A DNA stretch of 64,000 nt, from contig NC_081180.1 in assembly GCF_029867415.1 (NCBI RefSeq), positions 239,080,823-239,144,822 of the forward strand, in the 5' to 3' direction. The stretch is from Vicia villosa. Lineage: Eukaryota > Streptophyta > Magnoliopsida > Fabales > Fabaceae. This document shows positions 10,878-21,555 of this stretch, in pieces; within the stretch, counting starts at the first letter, position 1; each line of letters opens with the position of its first letter. Both the position numbers and the translations under genes were made by a program. Below the pieces are notes generated by a model, which saw nothing but the letters and a program-made list of their open reading frames with translations, was not told the DNA's origin and made no database searches.

Positions 10878-13800
10878 AGTTTGTCGTATCTCTTATTTTC
10901 TTAAATGTACCGTTTACTCGTCGTATCGTTCATTATAGTATGTAATGTTTGTACTGTCAGTATTAAATGTTGTATTATTTGTCATATTTTTGCTTAATTA
11001 TTCAGATAATATTTTGTGTGTTTTCTGCCAGTCAAATATTTATGTTTCTGTGCATTAAATGATTTTCAAGGTTATTATCGGTAATTTTGCTCGCGTACAG
11101 TAAATAATAGTTATTTATTATGTCTGTGTTTTTTAACAAGTCATGTAAATAAACTTTCATCTTTCACATAAAACAAAAACAACAAAAAGAAAATTAACTT
11201 TGACTGTTGATTTTTCACTCTAACTGTTACATGCCTGAATAGTCAGTTGACAGTCAAACTGCTGACAGTACAATTCTCCGTGTTTTGTACCATCAATCAA
11301 ATCAAACTTTTGCATTTCAAAATTCCAATATTTTTGTCCTAGAAGTCTTCTGAATATCACATGATTAGCAGAGACTCAGCACTGCACAAAAATCAGGTAC
11401 GCTTAACTGTCTCCTACACAAACAGTCCATGATTAGGGTTTCTTGTTTTTTCAGGAGAAACAAGTTTTTGAGACCTCAAATGGATTTCATGGACCTCCAT
11501 ACATCTCAAAGTACCATCATACAATTTTTCAGATTTCAATTCACTCAGACGCACCGTCAGCAGCTCAAACAGTCAACAGACGACCCGTTTGACCAAAAAG
11601 TCAACAGACAGTCAAAAATGAAATTTTTTGTCAACATCCATATTTTGTCAAAGGATTCATCATTTGATCATTGGATGATCATAATTCATCAAGGAAAGAT
11701 AAAAAATCAACAAAACCCTAAGATTCAAAATTAGGGTTTTCTCCTAAAAAGTCAACTGAACTTTGACTGGTCATAACTCTCTCATCCTTCATCCAAAAAG
11801 TTCAAACCAAAGCTCATTTTGAAGGAAATTCAATTATATTTCAAATGCAATTGATCCCATGGTCATTACATTCACCATTTGAAAAATATGAACAAAGACA
11901 TTACAGGTCATTTTCAAAGTCAACAAAAAGACACTTTTTTCAAAAGGACACACAAGGAGCATCAAAAATCATTTTGAATGAGACCAAAGATATTGGTTAG
12001 AGGACTCTTTGAGGTTTCCAAAAAGTGCAAGATCTCCTTCATATGACAAAAATTGAGGGATTTACACCTTGTTGAAGTTGGCTAAATTTTGGGAAAATGC
12101 ATAAAACCAACATTGCTCAAAAATGTATTTTTTCCAAATGGGGCCAAGTTTTCATGGTTCAAACATGTTTGCCATGATATAATGGGCCTCCCACGACCAA
12201 GACAAAGCCCACACCATTTTTATCCATTTTTGGTTTAATTTTATCCTATTTTAAGATTAAATGAAAATGGAAAATGGAAGGATAATGGATAGCTTAGTTT
12301 CTAAGCATGAGTCATCCAAGAATCTTTAATTTTCTGCAGAAAATTGAGGTACAAGGCAAGAGCATTGAAGAGAAGCAAGACTTGGTCAACAATTCAAAGG
12401 TTTTAATATAAAAAAATCAAGAATTCAACAAAGGCAACCAAAGGCTTCTTGGCTTCAATTCTAAGCACAACATAGCTTATAAATAGCTTAGAGTACTTCA
12501 CAAACAAAAAAACACGAATTCAGAACAGAATTTATGCTTGTAACCATACTTGTAATCACTTAAAATTTTCAAAGAAATTCCAAATTCGAATTTTGAATTC
12601 AAGTCAGTTTCAATACAAACTAAACATTCAAACACCTTCCTCAAGTATCACTGAAACTATTCCAATCAGTTTCAAGCCTTGAAACACTCAGAATCGTCCA
12701 CGACACCTCACGGTTTGCTCGAACTAAAACTTACAAAAATCTCATCACACATGCATGATTAGCAAGATGTAGATTCATATTTAAGTTTAGTTTGAGGTCC
12801 TAATCATTTCTGGAAACTTAATTGAAGTTTGGACACCTATACGAAGAACCACCATTTTAGGGTTCTTACTTTTAAATTTAGGGCTTTACGATCCATGCAA
12901 AATTATAAACTCTAAATAGTACCATTAAACTCATGTGAACAAGACGAACCAAACCATGGCATCGCGCCAAATTTATATTGATGTTTGCTTGCATTCGCTA
13001 TTTTCAACAGGTGTAAAAGGTTGGAGTTTTTACACCACCTGCAAATGAAAGGTGTAAAAGATCCATCCTGGGGAAGAAGATGATGCGTAGCGTCCTCTGA
13101 TTGGCTGGAGGGCGCGCGCGTGTTTTTTTAAACTGACCTTGGATTTAGTGTTTTGCAGGTGTGTCACGTGCTATGGTCCCTCATGCTTTTCACCATCAGA
13201 TCCATCCATCTCTCAATCCAACGCATCAAAACACTCATCCTTACCATGGACTTCATTTAATTCCCACATCTGATTACTATCTTTTTATTTTCTATTTTTA
13301 TTTTAATTTCTTTATAAAATTAATTAAAAATAGTTTTAAATATCCAAAAAATACACAAAAATATTTTTAAGTTTCTAAAATAATATTTTATTTTCTGATA
13401 TAAAAATATTTTATTTTTCTTCATAATTTAAATATTTTGTATAATTAATTAGATAATATGCATATATTTATCTTTTAATTATATTCAACCAATCAAAAAT
13501 CATAAAAAAAATTGTTGTTTATATTAAATATTGTTTATATATTGTGAACTAATTTTGTACATATTTTGAATAATCTTCTCTTTAAGTTTTAATTATTTGT
13601 GTAATTATTTATATAATTATGTATTAATTAACTTAATAGATTTCAAATCAATTTCAAAAATCCCAAAAAAAAAATAGTTTTGTTTTAAAATTAATTAACA
13701 AGCATTTTGAACATATTTTGAACTTAATTTTTAGGTTTAAATTTATTTTCATCTTTTTTCATTTTAATTTAATTAATCATGCATTAATTATAATTAAAAA

Positions 13801-14749
13801 CAATCATAAAAAATCCAAAAACACTTCTTTTATTTTCTTGCAATTTAAATTCCTAGATAAATGTATAGGTTGTCAAATTCATGTAAATAGTGTAGTTTAC
13901 ATTTCCTGCACAATCGATGTAATAGCGTAGATTTACTTTCCGCATTTTACATTTCCGCATTTTAAATTCCAGCACATATAAACTGCGTGTATGCCAAAGA
14001 TAAAATTGAATCGTTAGATCACTAACTTCAAAGATAAAATATCTGAATCCAAACACAATCACACTTGCACCTCTTAGGGTAATCCCTTTCTCATTCTTTT
14101 CAAAATCAAAATCAAATTCTATTATTTCAAACGCAAAATCGAACTTTTGTTTATATCTGGTGAAATGATAGATTTTTAAAGGAAATAGGATAAAGACCTT
14201 ATAACTCAGGGTAGACCTCCTAATTTGCTTGCTCAAATCAAAACAAACAAATCTCTCATATATCATTGTTTTTTTCAAAATAAAACTTTCAAAAAAAAAA
14301 AGACAATACTTTGTATATATCCAAACAAGGATCATTACGAAGTTAACGTTCTTTTTTCAAAAACATCTTTTGAAAGATAAAAACACTTTGTATACATCCG
14401 CACAAGGATCATTACAAAGTCAATTTACAAAGGTATTTGGAACCACATACGAGCATTTCAAGGCAATCGAAAAGCAATTGAAAACAAGTGAGCTAAGCAA
14501 ATTAAAGAGCCCATGGATAACCATGGATACAAATGGTGCTAACACCTTCCCTTTGTATAACCTACCCCCTTACCCAGAATTTCTTAAAGGTCTTTTTTCT
14601 GTTTCTTTTATAAACCTTTCCTTAATTGGATAAAATAAAAGGTCGGTGGCGACTCTCTGATTTTCAAACACAAAAGCAGAAACAAAAAGAGTTAGTTCGC
14701 GTATCTCTCCACGAGAGGTATGGCAAAAAACCGAGCGCGCGACAGGATG

Positions 14750-15623
14750 CTATTCATATAGGCTCTTTCGACATCAGTACTGGGACACTGATCAATACTC
14801 AGCTTGAATTGAGGGTTGTCTGAGTCACAACTGGCTTCGAATTCGACATACCAAACTTTTCGAGAATCTTTCGTAGATATGCCTCTTGAGATAAGCATAA
14901 CTTCGACTTCTTTCTATCTCTTCGAATGTCAACTCCAAGGATCCTGGAAGCAGCTCCTAGATCCTTCATATCGAACTCCTTATTGAGTTCAGCCTTCACC
15001 CTCATCACATCTTTGACATTGTTGCTTGCTATGAGAATATCATCCACATAAAGCAACAAAATATCAAATGAATTACCAGGTCGAAATCTGAAGTAAACGC
15101 AGTGGTTGAACTGACTTCTAATGAAACTTATGCGTGCCATGAACTTGTCAAATCTCCTATTCCACTGTCGAGGAGATTGTTTCAGCCCATACAAAGATAT
15201 CTTTAGCTTGCACACATAATCTTCCTTCCCCTTTTCGGCATACCCTTCAGGTTGCCTCATCAGGATCGTTTCATCTATATCACCATACAAGAACGCAGTC
15301 TTCACATCCATTTATTCCAGTTCAAGGTCGAACTGTGCCACCATGGCAAGCAACATTCGAATGGACCTATGCTTCACAACAGGAGAAAACACATCATTGA
15401 AGTCGACACCTTCTTTCTGAGTGAAACCCCTTGCGACCAACCTTGCCTTGTATCTTTTCGACGTCACTCCTTCAATTCCTTCCTTAACTTTGAAAATCCA
15501 TTTACAACTGACTAACCTGGCTCCAGCAGGTTTCTTGATCAGTTCCCAGGTGTGATTATCATGAAGAGATTTCATCTCATCATCCATGGCCTTCAGCCAT
15601 TCAGTCTTATTTCGACTACTCAT
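14750..15623 (-). pseudogene. Tork-like pol, reverse transcriptase part
   Basis: This encodes the N-terminal and central parts of copia RT: NHTWELIKKPAGARLVSCKW, YKARLVARGFTQKEG, MDVKTAFLYGDIDETI, SLYGLKQSPRQW and the catalytic LLYVDDILIA. TAA stops interrupt the frame near 15312 and 15628. A frameshift near 14820 moves the rest (FKLSIDQCPSTDVERAYMNS) into another frame. The coding sequence then stops at 14745, where the Ogre-like LTR was inserted. It would synthesise cDNA from the element's RNA if intact. Confidence 0.9.
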
Positions 15624-15632
15624 AACTTCCTT

Positions 15633-17112
15633 TTAATCTCTAGGTTCATCATCAAGAACCTCACTGGCAGAGATTAACGCATAAGCTATAAGATCTGCAT
15701 ACCCAATTCTCTGAGGTGGCTTGATGACTCTTCTTGACCTATCTCTCGACAATAAGTAGTCATCGACAGTTTCCTCAACTTCCTCAGCATCTTCTGCTTC
15801 TTCTTCGACTTCATCAGGGATATGCAATTCAGCATCAACTTACTCCACCTCAATAGGAATCTCTACCTGTTCCAGCTCTTCTGCACTTCGACCATCATCA
15901 TCATCATCATCAGTTTTCTTAAAAGCCATCTCAGCTTCATTGAAAACTACATCTCGACTAGTGATACACCTCTTGTGACCTGGCTCTAGGCACCATAGCC
16001 TATAAGCTTTGACTCCTTCAGGGTATCCCATGAACATGCATTTGAGAGCTCTAGGTTCAACCTTGTCCTGCCTAATGTGAGCATAGGCTAAGCAGCCAAA
16101 TACTCTCAGTTTGTCGAGATCTGGTGGATGTCCCGACCAAACTTCTTCAGGTGTCTTCATATCTAACGCTGTCGAAGGACATCTGTTTATCAGATATGTT
16201 GCTGTCGAAACAGCATCAGTCCAGAACACCTTCTTTAACCCCGCAATAGTCAACATGCATCTGACTCTCTCCAAAATAGTTCGATTAAACCTTTTAGCCA
16301 AACCATTTTGCTGTGGAGTACCTGCAGTAGTTCTATGCCTTACAATACCAGAGGCCCCACAAAAACTGTCGAATGCCTTATTGCAAAATTCAAGGCCATT
16401 GTCGGTTCTCAACCTTTTGACCTTCCTGCCAGTCTGATTTTCTACCAGAGTCTTCCAACTTTTGAAATTCTCAAAAGTTTCATCCTTAGTCTTCTGGATG
16501 AATACCCATAACTTCCTGGAATAATCATCAACTATGGATAGAAAATACCTTGCTCCTGAATGTGATGAACACCTTGCAGACCCCCAAAGATCAGCATGGA
16601 TGTAATCAAGGGATCCATGTGTTCTTTGTTTTCCATTGTTTAACTTCACTCTGCAAGATTTTCCAAGTACAAATGGTTCACAAAATTTCAGCTTCTCAAC
16701 TTTGTCTCCACCAAGCAGATTTTGTTTCCCTAATTCGACCAGGCCCCTTTCACTGACATGGCCCAATCTCATGTGCCAGATTTCTGTCTTCGACAAAGGT
16801 TTCGTGGATGCAACATTTGTCGAACCACTTACAACTTCAGCCTCAAGGGTATACAAGCCTTGTTTCATCACGCCTCTCAAGACTTCCTTCGACCCCTTCA
16901 TGACTCTTAGGACATTTTTCTCTCCTTGGAAAACATATCCTTTCATGTCGAATTCACCAAGAGAAAGTAGATTTCTCTTCAAATCAGGAACATACCTGAC
17001 TTCAGTTAACAACCTTATTGACTAATCATGGAGCTTGAATCTCACAGATCCAACACCTGCAATTTTGCAAGCTTTATTGTTTCCCAGCAGTACTGATCCA
17101 CCATCTTGATCA
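15633..17112 (-). pseudogene. Tork-like pol, GAG-pre-integrase and integrase
   Basis: In frame order on the minus strand are EVRYVPDLKRNLLSLGEFDM, the pre-integrase motif IWHMRLGHVSERGLVELGKQ, the integrase core (YIHADLWGSAR, LRTDNGLEFCN, TPQQNGLAKRFNRTI, where the usual V-E is L-A) and an acidic linker of repeated Asp codons (15894-15911). The change at the catalytic-glutamate position suggests loss of integrase activity. Stops lie near 17023-17025 (TAG), 17112 (TGA) and 15838 (TAA). All the pieces share one reading frame, so decay here is by substitution rather than indels. Confidence 0.9.
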
Positions 17113-17114
17113 CA

Positions 17115-18029
17115 TCATTCCTCGAACAAGTCTTTGTTTGGAGTCATGTGCCAAGTGCAACCTGAATCCATAATCCACTCCTTCCTAGAGTCACTGCTCG
17201 AAACCACAAGGACATCAGATGATTCGAAATCATCTAGAACAATGGCTGCATTACCATTATCCTTACCTTCATGATCTTTCAGGCGTTCAGGACACACCTT
17301 TCTCGTGTGACCCTCCTTCTTACAATGATAGCATCGAATACCAGATGCTTTGCCACTATAAGACTTCGACTGACTTTTTCCCTTCTTCTTGTCGAACTTA
17401 CCATCATTTCGCAAGAATTTTCCTTTAACGGCCAAACCTTCACCAACAGTCGAAGGTGTATGCTCCTTTCGTTCATTCAAGTCCTTAGAATACAAGGCTG
17501 ATTGAACTTCTTCAAACGTCAGGGACTCCCTTCCATACAAGAGAGTTTCTTTGAAGTGAGCATGTGATCGAGGCAAAGAACACAATAGTAACAGCGCTTG
17601 ATCTTCATCATCGATCTTCACATCAATATTTTCAAGATCAAGAATCAGCTTGTTGAACATATCTAACTGCTCAGCCAATACTTTGTCTTCAATCATCTTG
17701 AATGAGTACAAAGCTTGCTTCAGGTAGAGTCGATTTACCAGCGATTTGGTCATATACAAAATTTTAAGTTTCACCCATAACCTTGATGTCGTTGTCTCCT
17801 TTGATACCTGTCTGAGAACCTTATCACCAAGGATCAACAAAATTGCTCTGTGTGCTTTCTCGATCATATTCGTCTTCTCCGCTGCCGTCAATTCTGCATT
17901 CATGGCTGCCTCTCGCTTCAACGCTTCCAAGCAACCCTACTGAACCAGTAGGGCTTTCATCTTCAAGCGCCACAGACCAAAACCATTCACTCCGGTGAAC
18001 TTTTCAATCTCATACTTTGTTGAAGGCAT
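17115..18029 (-). pseudogene. Tork-like gag and protease
   Basis: The ATG at 18029 opens MPSTKYEIEKFTGVNGFGLW, the N-terminus of Tnt1-type gag. A TAG near 17938-17943 (after LLVQ) interrupts it. The rest runs to 17115 with the gag body (LYMTKSLVNRLYLKQALYSF), a CCHC zinc knuckle (CYHCKKEGHTRKVC) and the protease DSG motif in EWIMDSGCTWHMTP. Gag would form the particle and the zinc knuckle bind RNA. The TAG replaces a position usually occupied by glutamine. Confidence 0.9.
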
Positions 18030-18054
18030 CTTCTCCACGCTCACCGCACCAATT

Positions 18055-18315
18055 TGTTGTGAAAAACGATGTCAAGAATAAATTATAATAGGAATTAGGG
18101 AAGATAGGAAGAACACAAGAATTGGCTATAACTGCTATTCTTTTACTTTCTCTTAAACATAAGAATTAGGGTTTAAACACTAAACCTAATTTAACATGCT
18201 AACAACCCTAGCATCTTCGACACAAGCATGTGAACAACCTTCGACTTCATGCTTAATCCTGTCGAACCAAGAAGCTACCCTTCGACCATACTAGAGTTCG
18301 ATCCAATATCTCACA
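18055..18315 (-). repeat. 5' LTR of the Tork-like element
   Basis: This 261-bp LTR (plus strand TGTTGTGAAAAACG...ATATCTCACA) pairs with 8970-9353. A block of about 125 bp has been lost relative to that copy. Substitutions are also visible, so the insertion is not recent. It is followed outward by the TSD GTTTT. Confidence 0.92.
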
Positions 18316-18538
18316 GTTTTTGTAATAAAATCCCCACTTTTATGTAAATATTAGCATAATTAAGTTTTTATTCATTTTGTGTACTGTTTAATAGTTTTTC
18401 CTTGTTTGTATAGGTATTCATGCATATCGGAGCCTCAAGGAATAAAGTGTCAAAGGCACGGCTTTGATTGCGAAATTTTGGATCTGAATAAGCAAAATTA
18501 TGCAGAAAGCCCGCTAAGCGGAGCTCCAGCGCGCTTAT

Positions 18539-20341
18539 TGTAACACCCTTCTAAACCCCGCGGCAAATTAAATAAGTGTATTCAGAGTACATGAAATAAG
18601 GGTGTCACAATTCGAAATAAATCAAAAACATCATTCAGTCATGTCATGCATTCACTGAGGCAATTCTCATTAATTAAAACAATTCATGTCAACACAGCGG
18701 AATTAAATCAAACAAATTAAGTTTAACATCTTTCAAACTAATCCTTCAAACATCAAAACATAACTAGAGTTATAAAACATAAACTCTAAACATCGCGTCC
18801 CCAGTGTTACAACTATCAGAGCATGACACCTGACGCTAACCAAACAACTGACTCATGAGCTAATCCTTACCGAGTCGAATAGCCGCTATCCTCAATCTGA
18901 AAATGACAACATGTAAGGGTGAGTCTTCATCATAATTAACAAATGTTATAAGGTTATAAGGCAATAACACATCATAGCTGTATTGTTCACCCAATTGTTT
19001 CATAAACAGACATTCAGACAAGTTTCATTCATCACAAACAGTCAACCAACACACCATCAACATTTATAACACTGGAATACATCCAATCATGTTATAGAAT
19101 TATGCATATGTATGAACTGACACTATGCATGTGGTACCAACATCATCAAATGGGAATAACCCATGACCGATCCAACATCATCAAGATACGGCCCTGCCAG
19201 CACAGATTCCACACAATGGGAATCATGCCCTTTACTGATCCAACACATCATCATGGATACATCATCATCAATGAATATGAATGAATGCAAACATACATGA
19301 ACATACTTATACCATCGTCAAGTCTATGAGTAACATCATCAAATACTCATTTCATCATAATCATCATCATCGTCAAATGTTTATATATATATATGCATCA
19401 TTCAATCACAATCACATCATTAATCATCACATAGATTATTTAATAAGGTTCGTTTAGCTGGATACGGCACACGAAACGGACCAACGGTTCAAAAGTTATG
19501 CATTTTACAAAATTCTGCATTTTTCAAAAACCTTCAGTGGTAATCGGTTACCCAAAGGCCAGTAACCGGTTACCATGACTCACGAAGCACATCCCCCTGT
19601 TTTTTGTATGGGTAATCGGTTACCCTGCTTTCAGTAACCGATTACCGACTCCCAGAAAGTAATATTTCCCCTTTTTCACTGCAGTGATCGGTTACCCTGC
19701 TCCCAGTAACCGGTTACTGCGTACCTGTAACCCCAAATTCTGCAGAAAACAGCATTCCAACCATCCCAAACTCATTCAAATCACACCAACTCGAATTATA
19801 GGAAATGGAATGCACACATACCACGAAATACACATCACAATACATCAATTACACATCGAACAAAGCCATGATCACACAACATCATAGATTTCATACACAA
19901 GATCAATTATCATACAATTTGATTCAATCCCTAACCTATCATATGACTCAATTGACCCGAATCCTACATCTATTCAATATTATTAACCCCTAACCCAATA
20001 ATAGATGATAATCAGACAAGTCCCCCCTTACCTTAGCCAAATCCTTGAATGGGTATTCTTCCTCTTTGGTTCTCTTTCACGTTCTTCAGCTCCTCTTCTC
20101 ACAACTTCTTGTTTTTCACGTTCTAACTCTTTCTCCTCTTGTTTTTCCTTATTTTATGAAAAACATAAAATTAGAAATGGGCTCCCTCACACTTACACCC
20201 CCATATTACTAATTCCACCATAAGGCCCAACAACTTAACATTTTATATTTCTTTCCACATAATTCCAATAAAATGTTAATTCAAATTAGTTAATTTAAAA
20301 TTTAATTAAACTAATTAAATAAGAAATTTTGGGATGTTACA
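18539..20341 (+). mobile_element. 1.8-kb solo LTR (TGTAACACCC...GATGTTACA)
   Basis: Precise ends TGTAACACCC and GGGATGTTACA, with the TSD CTTAT (18534-18538 and 20342-20346), define a 1803-bp LTR-like insertion into the Athila-like LTR. The termini form a short inverted repeat (TGTAACA/TGTTACA). No protein-coding region is visible, so it is most likely a solo LTR; Ty3/gypsy origin is a guess. It holds three pairs of GGTAATCGGTTACC-like palindromes (19539-19717) and many CAT-rich runs. The strand is arbitrary. Confidence 0.85.
19539..19717. repeat. Three pairs of GGTAATCGGTTACC-type palindromes
   Basis: Near-palindromes start at 19539, 19562, 19611, 19634, 19684 and 19706. Within each pair the spacing is 22-23 bp, and pairs recur every 72-73 bp. 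The first member reads GTAATCGGTTACC (or GTGATCGG...) and the second GTAACCGGTTACC (or GTAACCGATTACC). The spacers differ in sequence while the palindromes are conserved. That suggests binding sites or a structural role rather than a simple recent tandem array. Confidence 0.85.
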
Positions 20342-20410
20342 CTTATGCTATCAAATTTCAATAACCGAGCTGCAAGCGGAGGAAAACAGAGGCGAACCAG
20401 ATTTTTATGT

Positions 20411-20512
20411 TCGCTTAGCGGAGCAAGCTCGCTAAGCGAGCTTGACTTTACTGTTGTAGATATTTTTTCCATGTTGGGTACCCCGCTTAGCGGAGCCTAG
20501 CCCGCTCAGCGG
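20411..20512. repeat. Paired CGCTTAGCG palindromes in the Athila-like LTR
   Basis: Palindromic cores CGCTTAGCG, CGCTAAGCG, CGCTTAGCG and CGCTCAGCG start near 20412, 20430, 20484 and 20503. Partners are 18-19 bp apart. Another core lies at 18512. Its presumed partner, about 20 bp on, is the site where the 1.8-kb solo LTR inserted. Spacer sequence between cores is variable. Confidence 0.8.
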
Positions 20513-21555
20513 ACCTGCGCAGAATTGCTTTTTTATTCTTTCATTTGACACATTTTAGGTTATGGTTTTGGAGAGTTTTTGGTTCCAACTCCATCAATTT
20601 CAGTCTTAGAGTAGGATTAGCTTAGAAAACAACACTGGACCGTGCACTTGGATGATCAGAGGTGGATTTCTCATCAATCGAAGCTGACAACTCGCAAGAT
20701 GTTTGGTTTATCTCTTCTCTTCTTTGTGTACTTCTTTTGTGTTGGGTTTTGTTTATATATTTACTCGAATCTTATGTATATTTATCGTCCATGGTGTTAT
20801 ATAAAACTTGTTTTACAAATCTGTGTTGATTGTTGTCCTAGATTTTTGCTTTGTGCTATGGATTTAGGTTGCTTTAGAGATAAACTGCTTGAATCCTTAT
20901 CTAGGATGATTATCGGTTAGTTTCTCAACTCTAGAGATAGCTTTAGAGCTAACATTCACTGTTTGTATCTGTACTTAATGCTTTTGTGTTTAAGCGGCGC
21001 GCGAGAGATCGTCGACACGAGAATATAGATGTTCTCGTGACTTTGCGTTAGAGATAACCTTAGTTGTGAGTTAATCTCGTAGGTGCTCCAGAGATGGACA
21101 CTTATGTGAGAGATACGTGATATCATAGACGAGTATCGTAGGTTGAGTATAACTGGTAGAAAAGTTTAAGTTTGAGACGAGTGAATATATTTGCATTCCT
21201 GATAAGTTATTTCTCTTCAAAGAATGTGTTTATTTTTTCCTGTTTATATCTTTATATCTTTTTATCCATTCAAACCAGAGTTTGAAACCATATAAACTGT
21301 TGAATGGCATTCCACCATCTCTGTGGACACGATAAATCCCGGATGAATATATCCAAATCTTTTGTTGCTTGCCGCTATGCCTGCTTCAACAGAAGTACAT
21401 TAAAACAACATGATCTTGGATATTAAACTGGTGGAATGATTTCAAGACAACTACATTAAAACAAAAATTGGGCTAAAACTAAACTAAAAACAAAGTTCAA
21501 ACATCGAAGTATAAAATCCCAAAAACATTAAAAAAAAAGCATTCTAAATTAAAAA

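Larger units (their letters stand above)
10079..14744 (+). mobile_element. Ogre-like (Ty3/gypsy, Tat) solo LTR, 4.67 kb
   Basis: The element runs from TGTTATACCCC to GAGCGCGCGACA and is flanked by the TSD GGATG (10074-10078 and 14745-14749). It interrupts the RT of the Tork-like element. The end signature (GGTCGGTGGCGACTCTC near 14641, then ACGAGAGGTATGGC and GCGCGCGACA) is typical of legume Ogre LTRs, which are known for lengths of several kb. No internal region is present, so it is a solo LTR. A TATA box lies at 10610 and a 55-codon ORF at 10710-10877. A hairpin (GGTGTAAAA / TTTTTACACC) is near 13010-13045. Frames such as 13853-14335 on the minus strand look incidental. Confidence 0.9.
8970..18315 (-). 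mobile_element. Tork/Tnt1-like copia element, complete but decayed and split
   Basis: This minus-strand element is bounded by LTRs at 18055-18315 (5') and 8970-9353 (3') and by the TSD GTTTT (8965-8969 and 18316-18320). Without the nested insertion it is about 4.7 kb. Gag, protease, integrase, RT and RNase H occur in standard copia order in one reading frame, with several in-frame stops and one frameshift near 14820. It is interrupted within RT by the Ogre-like solo LTR at 10079-14744. The sequence after the 5' LTR matches the initiator-Met PBS only in its first bases (TGGT), so the primer site is degenerate or unusual. Confidence 0.92.
8899..21391 (+). mobile_element. Athila-like solo LTR, split by two later insertions
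   Basis: The pieces 8899-8969, 18321-18538 and 20347-21391 form one LTR of about 1.33 kb. It runs from TGATAAGTGCC to GCTTCAACA and is flanked by the 5-bp TSD GAAGT (8894-8898 and 21392-21396). The stretch CATCTCTGTGGACACGATAA near its end and the general layout resemble Athila-type Ty3/gypsy LTRs. No internal region or second LTR is present, so it is a solo LTR left by LTR-LTR recombination. It carries pairs of CGCTTAGCG palindromes. Orientation is inferred only from the layout. A 92-codon frame at 20642-20920 inside it is probably not a gene. Confidence 0.8.

Noticed and set aside
11429..11734. 101-codon plus frame in the Ogre-like LTR
   Set aside because: No motif, biased composition, and far from the LTR's TATA box and first ATG. 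Only the 55-codon ORF at 10710 was kept.
13853..14335. 160-codon minus-strand frame in the Ogre-like LTR
   Set aside because: It is AT-rich, of low complexity and without motifs, and lies in non-coding U5-like sequence. It is probably open by chance.
19539..19717. CRISPR-like array
   Set aside because: The repeats are palindromic, only 12-14 bp long, paired and imperfect, in a plant LTR. There are no cas genes and spacing is wrong.
18539..20341. Mutator or CACTA DNA transposon because of its TGTAACA/TGTTACA inverted ends
   Set aside because: The TSD is 5 bp and the ends are TG...CA, which fits an LTR element. The inverted repeat is only 7 bp.
20642..20920. 92-codon plus frame in the Athila-like LTR
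   Set aside because: It is hydrophobic and Cys-rich by composition, with no recognised family, and lies inside an LTR close to its 3' end.
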